A stretch of DNA of 64,000 nucleotides from assembly GCF_029633865.1 (NCBI RefSeq), contig NC_079222.1, positions 35,822,827-35,886,826 on the forward strand, read 5' to 3'. Of the stretch, positions 12,801 through 22,000 are shown piece after piece. This DNA is from Lampris incognitus (taxonomy: Eukaryota > Chordata > Actinopteri > Lampriformes > Lampridae). Each line of letters opens with the position of its first letter. The first letter of the stretch is position 1. Under the pieces are notes generated by a model. The model did not search any database. It saw nothing but the letters and a program-made list of their open reading frames with translations, and was not told the DNA's origin. Both the position numbers and the translations under genes were made by a program.

Positions 12801-13651
12801 CATATATGAAAATAACAAAATGAAAGCCACTTTATTTGACATTGTATTCTTACAACGAATTGTATTCTCACAATGAATGTGTTGTCTGCATTTAACCCAT
12901 CCTATTGTATAGGAGCAGTGGACGACTCCAGTTCTTCTTTCCATCGCCTTGCTCAGGGGCACAGACAGGACTACGAACCCTAACACGCATGTCTTTTTGA
13001 TGGTGGGAGGAAACCGGAGCACCCAGAGGAAACCCACACGGACATGGGGAGAACATGCAAAGTCCACACAGAGAGGACCTGAGAAGGCCTGGTGTTCGAA
13101 CCCAGGACCTTCTTGTTGTGAGGCAACAGTGCTAACCACTGGGCCACCATATATTCAAAATATATGTAAAAATGAGTTGAGATAGGAATGAAATCAACAG
13201 AATAGCCCAAGGATCTAGAACCTCATTTGGGATTGTCCTCCTGGGGTAACAGAACCGAAGGCTAGTCCAACACCTCAATAATAATATTACATTTCAATGG
13301 ATTGAAGCTACAAACTACTAAAATGTGCCCACGAGTATTTCTTTTGCCAGCAGCACAATAACTGCCACATCTGCCTCTTACAAATGACTTTTCTCTTCCT
13401 GTCAGTCTCACCTGAGCCAGCATGGTGTTCTTCACAAGGGCAGGCCTTGGGCTGAAGGTCTGTCTGCACTGAGGACAGCTGTACACTCCCTTCTCTTCAT
13501 CCTTGTCCCAGCAGCTCTCTATACAGTCTCTACAGTAACTGTGTCCACACTGAAGAGTGACTGGCTGGTTGAGGAGGTCCAGACAGATTGAACAACACAA
13601 CTGATCTCTGTCCAGCAACAACCCCTGCTGCTGCTGCTGCTGCTCAGCCAT
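8182..13651 (-). CDS. ftr: finTRIM-like E3 ubiquitin ligase (RING, B-boxes, coiled coil, PRY-SPRY), copy 1
   Basis: Six exons with GT-AG borders: 13651-13412, 12564-12190, 11953-11858, 10247-10014, 9128-8969 and 8702-8182. Phases are consistent and total 541 aa plus TAG. The start is the ATG at 13651 in good context (AAAATGG). RING C3HC4: C20, C23, C35, H37, C40, C43, C59, C62. B-box region about 109-195, with CDFC and then [13 protein letters not shown]...CYLC...HEHKGH. Coiled coil 206-368. PRY-SPRY about 369-541, with [20 protein letters not shown] and [19 protein letters not shown]. Exon lengths of 96 and 234 bp are typical of this family. Such TRIMs attach ubiquitin in the cytosol, and fish finTRIMs are expanded, fast-evolving antiviral-type genes. 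There is a polyQ run (6 Q) after MAE and a minus-strand AATAAA at 7905. No break is seen. Exact orthology, such as trim16-like or trim25-like naming, is uncertain. Confidence 0.9.
9130..9340 (+). repeat. Purine minisatellite (AGAGACAGAGGAAG) abutting a TRIM splice acceptor
   Basis: The plus strand is almost purely purine (GAGACAGAGGAAGA units). On the TRIM transcript this is a CT-rich tract ending at the 3' splice site of the fifth coding exon, so it doubles as the polypyrimidine tract. The paralogous tract in copy 2 is about three times longer. The Ser/Leu and Arg/Glu open frames over it are artefacts. Confidence 0.85.
9591..9780. mobile_element. Possible hAT terminal fragment in a TRIM intron
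   Basis: A GC-rich patch beginning GGCGTCGCCAGGTC and containing CCGGGGCTTCAGCCCC resembles the terminal region of ZMYM1-type hAT elements common in fish. It is followed by a (GT)n tract (about 9773-9837). The same patch occurs in copy 2 at about 37,494-37,670. No flanking duplication was confirmed, so this is tentative. Confidence 0.3.
10531..11691 (+). mobile_element. 5'-truncated L1-type LINE (ORF2 C-terminus, 3' end) with target-site duplication
   Basis: The open frame 10,508-11,392 encodes the C-terminal part of fish L1 ORF2p: [39 protein letters not shown], then a Cys-rich [13 protein letters not shown] motif. The element ends in AATAAAG plus a poly(A) run near 11,680. The 16-bp repeat AAAACACCTTGTGCAA lies at 10,515-10,530 and, slightly altered, just after the poly(A) (about 11,692-11,708), marking the target-site duplication. 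Relative to copy 2 the element has lost a segment between about 11,530 and 11,537, which there contains the end of the frame and a Tc1 insertion. It sits in the intron between TRIM coiled-coil exons, in opposite orientation to the gene. Confidence 0.85.
12823..13148 (-). mobile_element. tRNA-headed SINE-like repeat in TRIM intron 1 (copy 1)
   Basis: Read on the minus strand the element opens with a tRNA-like head: A-box-like TGGCCCAGTGGTTAGCACTG and B-box-like GGTTCGAACAC (GGTTCGAACCCC in copy 2). A body follows, ending near AATAAAGTGGC. The same sequence occurs in copy 2 (42,202-42,531), and a headless version lies at about 25,895-26,150. It is a dispersed repeat, not a tRNA gene, because the head lacks a cloverleaf 3' end. 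Confidence 0.6.
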
Positions 13652-14441
13652 TTTACTGACAGCCTCTCTCACACTGACGGAAAAGAGCAGACAACAGTTT
13701 CGTTTTCTCTGAAAACACCTGGGAGACTGAATGGGAGGGACTTCCTTGTTCTGTCCAGAGGGAGAAGCTTTACAGGAGAACAGAGGTGAGCAATGAGTTA
13801 CAAAGTCCAACACCCACAAACATGTTGTTTATATACACACCGACAAAACACAACAGACAGGAAGTTACAGACAAGAAGTGTAATTAAGACATTAAAATGG
13901 TCTTAAGGAGTCCGTTATATTCACGTGCCCAACGTTTATCTGTCCCCATGCAGATCTTTTATTGTTGCTCTATAAAGACGGTCACTTATCACTGATCAGC
14001 TTAATCAATAACGCTGCTCATGCCATGTGTCAGTACTGTCTAATGGGCCTAAGCAACGGTAGTAATGACACATTGTGTACTGTATGTAAACATTACAATA
14101 TTTTGTTTATCACAAACATTGACTATATGATTATAACTACTTTAATTACATTATATTATTATTAAATAGTTATTTTATTGACGTCATTATATTACTGTTA
14201 ATATATTATCATATTTACTATCATATTTATTACTGTTTTCACATTATTTACTATTATTATTGTGATAAAGAAATAGCCTTCATTTAGCAATTAAAAGATA
14301 AATGTTGTGTAACTTACATTTCCTGGTTGTGATGTGTGAAACAATAGGAAATCTTTTGTTGTTAGAGAATTACGTGTTGTATATATATTGTATTTAAATG
14401 AAAAAGGACACTTTTGTGTTGAGTCATATTAATCGAATTTT

Positions 14442-14923
14442 TTTTTACATTTTTATAAATGTAGTTCTAGTTTTTCCCCTTATCCCACCCGACTAACCCA
14501 CTGGCATATGGCCGGAACACTTGTCGAATAACTCCCCTGGCTCACGTTTCCACAGGAAGGAGATAGTTGTAACACCAGCTTCCTTCAAACTCGTGTCGGC
14601 CGCTCTCGCCATTTTACACGCTGAAGCCTCGCATGGATTGCATCACCTTCAGGCCGCGAAGGAGGCGTAGGGAGAATGCTTTCGGTTGCTTGGCTACAGG
14701 CGCCCGGGTGGGCCAGAGGGGTCGCTGGAGAACGACGAGTTCCCGAACAGTACACCGATCTACACCCACTATCCCTCGGGTAAGGGTGGCCTAATGAAGG
14801 CCTGACCCCGTGGACGCTCTGGCCGTGACCGGTTACGGCGAGTCTGGGATACCAACCTCCCAGCCACGTGACGAGCGGACTGCAAGAATGACGGTTTATT
14901 CCGCTCCGCCACCAGAGCGGCCC
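14442..14923 (-). mobile_element. tRNA-derived SINE with target-site duplication (copy 1)
   Basis: The element is flanked by the direct repeat ATTAATCGAATTTT (14,428-14,441 and 14,924-14,937). On the minus strand it begins GGGCCGCTCTGGTGGCGGAG, with a B-box-like sequence about 80 bp in; copy 2 has the cleaner GGTTCGTATCCCAGACTCGC. It ends in an A/T-rich tail. The length is about 480 bp and the GC content is much higher than its AT-rich surroundings. The identical insertion is in copy 2, so it predates the block duplication. The SINE family name is not recognised. Confidence 0.7.
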
Positions 14924-15039
14924 ATTAATCGAATTTTATTATAAGGAAATAAAAAACAGTGCAATAATAAAATCAGTGCAATCAGTGGGTATTCATTTAG
15001 ATCAAATAAACATATTGTAACATACATGAATCAGTAGAC

Positions 15040-15133
15040 ACGTTGGCCCTTGGCTAATGGGTCGAACCCTTTAGTCGACTGGTTAACGTTGTCGCTTGCG
15101 GACTGGGAGATACGGGTTTGCGTCCCGGCTGTA
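15040..15133 (+). repeat. tRNA-like fragment at the duplication breakpoint (copy 1)
   Basis: The plus strand carries TTAGTCGACTGGTTAACG (A-box-like) and GGGTTTGCGTCCCGGC (B-box-like; GGGTTCGCGTCCCGGC in copy 2 at 44,462-44,477). This is probably the head of a SINE. Copies 1 and 2 stop matching right after this motif: copy 1 continues into ddx4-like intron sequence, while copy 2 continues as a longer element (TCTGGCGACGGTCTCCC). Confidence 0.5.
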
Positions 15134-18100
15134 TACTCAAGGTTTATCCTGGTATTTTAAACTTGGGCCCTATTTTCCCATCATTTGGGGTCTGAATGAC
15201 TAATAAGGACAATTTTTTGGAATGGTCAAGTATCGAGCTACAACCCTTCAGGCAGTAACGGCAAAATGGGCCGCAATGTAAATGTAAAAAAAAATAGGGT
15301 CTGTAGGTATCCTTTCTGTAGTGTTGTCAGACACTTAATCTGAGCCTGTCAGTAGCAAAATACAAGCCATTTTAATGGACGTACTCTGACAAGCACCAAC
15401 TGCCCCTTAAGGATAACACTGAAGCCGTTTCGCAGCTGCAGACTGAAGCGTTCTCGCTCAATTCTGGACCAATTCCAAACACCTGTCCCCATTATTGATT
15501 AGACCACAAATGATGGGAAAATTGGGCTCAGGTTTTAACATACCAGAATTACCCTCTAATATTAACACTACCAATGTCCTCACTTCCACTGTTCCAGGAG
15601 TCTCCTTGATTTCATAGGGATACAAATTCAACTCATTTTCAACTACACAACATTTTCAGCTAAAATAAGTGAACATTATCCTACTACTCTGGGTCCTCCA
15701 AGACGAAAGAAGAGCACTACAAGAAACTGAAGTCAAACACCCAAGCTCAACTCCGCTCCATGGAGGAAGCTTGGTGGCAAAGTAAAGCCCTTGAGATCCA
15801 GGGCTACGCAGACCAGAACCACCTCCATGGCTTCTTCTCTGCTATCCATGCCATCTACGGGCCCATCAAGACCGTACCACAACCAATGAAAGCAGAGGAC
15901 AATGTAAAAATTCTGAGGGACGATGTAGCCAGCAGTCAACGATGGAAACAGCACTTCCACCAGCTCCTCTGCAAACCATCATGAGCGTCTCCGGACTGCC
16001 TTCATGAACTACCTACTCTGCCGCAAAAACCATGGATGTCTGCACCTCCTTCCACCAAGGAGCTTCAAACAGCGATCGCTCAGATGCATAAAAACAAAGC
16101 GGCTGGCCCCGATGGAATCCCTACAGAACTGTACAAGTATGGAAGACTAGCTCTTCAGAAGCGACTGTATGAAATCATCCTGCAGATCTGGGAAACCCAG
16201 ACTGCCACAGGCACCTTCCGATTACTGTACGACTCACTGTACCTGCTGAGCCATGCCGTCCCACTGTGTAAAATTCAAAATGATGCCCAAGTGTTTCAAT
16301 GATGTCTGGCCTCAACACAAGTTAAGCTGCATAGAAGTGATGAGGAATACTACAACCTTCATCAAAACCCTCTTCATCTTTTCCATGGTAACCTGTAGGA
16401 GCAGACAGGATTCCTACCAGGAAGGGGAAAACAACACTCATGGCTGCTTTTAATATCCATTTAATAATTCATGAGGGCTATTACCTCCAAATCTGCCTCT
16501 TCTACCTTGTCCACCACCTTTAACAGATTTTAAGTTATTAGGTTGTCTTAATACTTGTCAACTTGTTTTACAGTTAGCTGATGTTAACAGCATTCAATTG
16601 ACATAGGAAAAACAAAAAAGAAGCTTAGGTCTTGGGTCCAGTACAAACAGAAGAACAATTTGGAGACATTTTATTTCAAGGTATATTCTTAAGTCAGGAA
16701 TTATAACCTTAAATAAAGAAATTCAAGCGTGAGGCTTTTAACATTGCTTCAATGAGGCATCAATTCACTTCAGAGTTCTCTCACCTCTTGAGTGCACCCG
16801 TCTTAAACTCACAATACCAACTTCGTGCTTTCACTTAAATCCAAGGGTGCTAATTTTATACAACATTACAAAGTGATATTCTTTAATACTGAAGGAAATG
16901 TTATACTTTACACAATGGTAACAGGGTGTGGAATCAACTTACCTTGGCCTCCCCTTCTTCCACGGCCACCACCTGTTCCACAGAAACCAAAACACCTGAG
17001 TTTGTTTGAATGAAGGGAATACATTCATTTACAGCCTATGAAACCATCAAGTTCACCATTTCAATTAATAACAAACCTCTAGAAGGCTGAGAGAAACCAC
17101 AAGCTCCACTTTCATTCCCTCCATCTTCTGTGAAATAAAGGGCAGCTCCTCCAAATTCCATGAGGGAGTTAAACAAATACTGCAATATTAAATAAGGTGT
17201 GTGCTAATAAAATAAACCAGTCGTCCCCTTACAATGGCAAGCAACTTTACCTCTTCTGAAGCCACCACCATACTTAAACTCTCTGTCGCCCCCTGGTGGA
17301 AACATCAATATTGCAGTTAAGATGTACCCTCTCTTCAACCCAGGAAACAGCCTTCATTTGTGCTTGTGGACTCAGTTTTTAGATTATCAATATTTCATGA
17401 AGGTCTATAGCAGTTATTTGAACTGACACCTTATAATTTTGTACCATCATAAGATTCAAACAAGGTCGCAAGTTGCATGCATGTCCATCAGTTTGGCTGA
17501 GGCAAATCATCTACCTGAAAACAAGGTCCCAATGTCAGGAAAAACAACATGGGGGGAGAGGCGTGGCTTTGTGGACCTAACAGCTATTGGGTAGATTCCT
17601 TCATCAGCTCAAGACTGTATTTCTTGCTATCTGAGGGGACGATGCTGACAGGTGGCAATGGGCCACTGTGATGGTGAACCAAAAAGTCTCTTACAGTGCA
17701 GTGTGTCTCACCTACAGCACTGAATGCAACAGCTCAGGGAAATTTATATTGGAGATAATGTAGAGCCCTTTGCACCAAGTCTGAACCCAGTTTACAATTG
17801 TGCAACTCAACCAGACCAGACAGTTGACCTCATATGTACAATTTGTTCAATATTTATTCAAAATACGTGTTTGCATTGCCTAGCAGTCACAAACAATTGA
17901 CCAAAGGGGAAAAAAACCCACCTCAATTAAATGTAAAAACTTTCTTGCAATACTGAGGAACTTGTGAATTTTGTTCTTTCCATCCATCTTTTCAAAATAA
18001 TGCACATAAAAATACTTTGATGGACCGAACCCCCCCCCCCGTTTTTGAATAAACAGAGAAATTAACTGCAAGCAATTTATCATTATTCAAATTAAAACTT

Positions 18101-19088
18101 CATGATCGTGACAGCCCTAGCATGTCTTAGAAAACTTAGCACTTGATTCAAAATATCATGCAATATTTAAACATAAGGAATACATCGTTATCCAAAATTA
18201 GTTATATGAAATTCCATCTTAAACCAGCTTTAAAATATTCCAGTGCTACAAACAAAGGCTAACTCAAACCATGATAAGGTTGTCAGAGCCTTAGCAGATA
18301 AGACTTGCTCACACTTGGTAGGCAGTAACAAGCTCATGAAAGAGTTTTTCTACGATTAAATACATGAATTGTTTCTCACAGTATATCAAGTACAACAGTC
18401 ACAGCCGGTCTCACCTCTGCCATCTCTTCCTCTCATGTCTTGTCCTCGTCCACTGTTCCAGGATCCGACAACTAAATTACAGAAGATGAGGCCAGGGAGT
18501 CAGAGGCAGGTAGGATTCAGGCACCGCATGTCCACCACCTGCAGTATTCAAAGTGCCTCCGATCCTCCTACTCAACTGTGCTGCTGCTCACTTACCATTC
18601 TCATCTTCACTACTTCCTGTATAAGACAGTTAAGAACATTAAATAAGGTTAAGATGACTTACTGCTGTTTGATTTTTGGTGAAATAGCTACTTTTTCTGC
18701 ACTAGGGCTAGCGCCCATTATGCATAAAGTAATCCTTTTGAGCCAACCCAATCGGGTGAAAGGATCATACTGATCTTATGTGAGATTTCACCTTGCTGTT
18801 CTCATTCAGAGTGCCCAGAACTAATCAGTTCATCTGGATACCAAGTTTAGTGGGAAAATGTTTCAGCACTCACCTGAGTGACTTCGTCAGCACTTGATGC
18901 CAGATTCAATCTCACATAAGACAAACATGGTGAACTCAAGATTTGTCACGCTTAGGTTAGCATCACACAACATTTGATGTCTTAATACCTGGAGCAAATG
19001 AAGTCTTGAATTCTCCTCGCCCTATCCCTCCACGGCCTGCAGATGACAACAAACACAATTAACATTTAGCAAATGTTTCCAAGGATTA
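15134..19088. repeat. Tandem unit A of the ddx4-like exon block
   Basis: It starts at TATACTCAAGGTTTATCC and repeats at 19,089 (unit B) and 22,469 (partial unit C). It contains eight short minus-strand exons plus a LINE fragment. Length is about 3.95 kb. Identity to unit B looks close to 97-98% apart from indels. Confidence 0.9.
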
Positions 19089-22000
19089 TACTCAAGGTTT
19101 ATCCTGGTATTTTAAACTTGGGCCCTATTTTCCCATCATTTGGGGTCTAAATGAGTAATAAGGACAATTTTTTGGAATGGTCAAGTATCGAGCTACAACG
19201 CTTCAGGCAGCAACGGCAAAATGGGCCGCAATGTAAATGTAAAAAAAAAATAGGGTCTGTAGGTATCCTTTCTGTAGTGTTGTCAAACACTTAATCTGAG
19301 CCTGTCAGTAGCAAAATACAAGCCATTTTAATGGACGTACTCTGACAAGCACCAACTGCCCCTTAAGGATAACACTGAAGCCGTTTCACAGCTGCAGACT
19401 GAAGCGTTCTCGCTCAATTCTGGACCAATTCCAAACACCTGTCCCCATTATTGATTAGACCACAAATGATGGGAAAATTGGGCTCAGGTTTTAACATACC
19501 AGAATTACCCTCTAATATTAACACTACCAACGTCCTCATTTCCACTGTTCCAGAAGTCTCCTTGATTTCATAGGGATACAAATTCAACTCATTTTCAACT
19601 ACACAACATTTTCAGCTAAAATAAGTGAACATTATCCTACTACTCTGGGTCCTCCAAGACGAAAGAAGAGCACTACAAAAAACTGAAGTCAAACACCCAA
19701 GCTCAACTCCGCTCCATGGAGGAAGCTTGGTGGCAAAGTAAAGCCCTTGAGATCCAGGGCTACGCAGACCAGAACCACCTCCATGGCTTCTTCTCTGCTA
19801 TCCATGCCATCTACGGGCCCATCAAGACCGTACCACAACCAATGAAAGCAGAGAACAATGTAAAAATTCTGAGGGACAATGTAGCCAGCAGTCAACGATG
19901 GAAACAGCACTTCCACCAGCTCCTCTGCAAACCATCATGAGCGTCTCCGGACTGCCTTCATGAACTACCTACTCTGCCGCAAAAACCATGGATGTCTGCA
20001 CCTCCTTCCACCAAGGAGCTTCAAACAGCGATCGCTCAGATGCATAAAAACAAAGCGGCTGGCCCCGATGGAATCCCTACAGTACTGTACAAGTATGGAA
20101 GACTAGCTCTTCAGAAGCGACTGTATGAAATCATCCTGCAGATCTGGGAAACCCAGACTGCCACAGGCACCTTCCGATTACTGTACGACCCACTGTACCT
20201 GCTGAGCCATGCCGCCCCACTGTGTAAAATTCAAAATGATGCCCAAGTGTTTCAATGATATCTGCCCTCAACACAAGTTAAGCTGCGCAGAAATGATGAA
20301 GAATACTACAACCTTCATCAAACGCTCTTCATCTTTCCCATGGTAACCTGTAGGAACAGACAGGATTCCTACCAGGAAGGGGAAAACAACACTCATGGCT
20401 GCTTTTAATATCCATTTAATAATTTATGAGGGCTATTACCTCCAAATCTAGCTCTTTTACTCTGTCCACCACCTTTAACCGATTTTAAGTTATTAGGTTG
20501 TCTTAATACTTGTCAACTTGTTTTACAGTTAGCTGATGTTAACAGCATTCAATTGACATAGGAAAAAAAAAGAAGCTTAGGTCTTGGGTCCAGTACAAAC
20601 AGAAGAACAATTTGGAGACATTTTATTTCAAGGTATATTCTTAAATCAGGACTTATAACCTTAAATAAAGAAATTCAAGCGTGAGGCTTTTAACATTGCT
20701 TCAATGAGGCATCAATTCACTTCAGAGTTCTCTCACCTCTTGAGTGCACCCGTCTTAAACTCACAATACCAACTTTGTGCTTTCACTTAAATCCAAGGGT
20801 GCTAATTTTATACAACATTACAAAGTGATATTCTTTAATACTGAAGGAAATGTTATACTTTACACAATGGTAACAGGGTGTGGAATCAACTTACCTTGGC
20901 CTCCTCTTCTTCCATGGCCACCACCTGTTCCACAGAAACCAAAACACCTGAGTTTGTTTGAATGAAGGGAAAACATTCATTTACAGCCTATGAAACCATC
21001 AAGTTCACCATTTCAATTAATAACAAACCTCTAGAAGGCTGAGAGAAACCGCAAGCTCCACTTTCATTCCTTCCATCTCCTGTGAAATAAAAGGCAGCTC
21101 CTCCAAATTCCATGAAGGAGTAAAACAAATACTGCAATATTAAATAAGGTGCGTGCTAATAAAATAAACCAGTCGTCCCCTTACAATGGCAAGCAACTTT
21201 ACCTCTTCTGAAGCCACCACCATACTTAAACTCTCTGTCCCCCCTGGTGGAAACATCAATATTGACCAAAGGGGGAAAAAACCCACCTCAATTAAATGTA
21301 AAAACTTTCTTGCAATACTGAGGAACTCGTGAATTTTTTTCTTTCCATCCATCTTTTCCAGATAATGCACATAAAAATACTTTGATGGACCGAACCCCCC
21401 CCCCCCACCCCCCGTTTTTGAATAAACAGGGAAATTAACTGCAAGCAATTTATCATTATTCAAACTAAAACTTCATGATCATGACAGCCCTAGCATGTCT
21501 TAGAAAACTTAGCACTTGATTCAAGATATCATGCAATATTTAAACATAAGGAATACATCGTTATTCAAAATTAGTCATATGAAATTCCATCTTAAACCAG
21601 CTTTAAAATATTCCAGCGCTACAAACAAAGGGTACCTCAAAACCATGATAAGGTTGTCAGAGCCTTAACAGATAAGACTTGCTCACACTTGGTAGGCAGT
21701 AACAAGCTCATGAAAGAGTTTTTCTACGATTAAATACAAGAATTGTTTCTCACAGTATATCAAGTACAACAGTCATAGCCGGTCTCACCTCTGCCACCTC
21801 TTCTTCTCATGCCTTGTCCTCGTCCACTGTTCCAGGATCCGACATCTAAATTACAGAAGATGAGGCCAAGGAGTCAGAGGCAGGTAGGATTCAGGCACCG
21901 CATGTCCACCACCTGCAGTATTCAAAGTGCCTCCGATCCTCCTACTCCACTGTGCTGCTGCTCACTTACCATTCTCATCTTCATTACTCCCTGGAAAAGA

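Larger units (their letters stand above)
6833..15133. repeat. Segmental duplication, copy 1 of the TRIM block
   Basis: The interval aligns nearly base for base with 34,333-44,478, and its left part aligns with 62,403-64,000. It includes the TRIM gene, its introns, an L1 and a SINE. The main differences from copy 2 are a shorter purine repeat (206 vs about 600 bp), loss of the L1 3' part together with the Tc1 site, and a different right boundary. The copies diverge just after a tRNA-like sequence ending GTCCCGGC. By eye the non-coding identity is about 98-99%, so the duplication is recent. Confidence 0.9.

Noticed and set aside
14442-14923. GC-rich island considered as a CpG promoter of the TRIM gene
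   Set aside because: It has SINE structure with target-site duplications and lies beyond an AT-rich stretch upstream of the TRIM start.
15040-15133. tRNA gene
   Set aside because: A- and B-box-like words exist, but no acceptor stem or proper 3' half. It fits a SINE head at a breakpoint.
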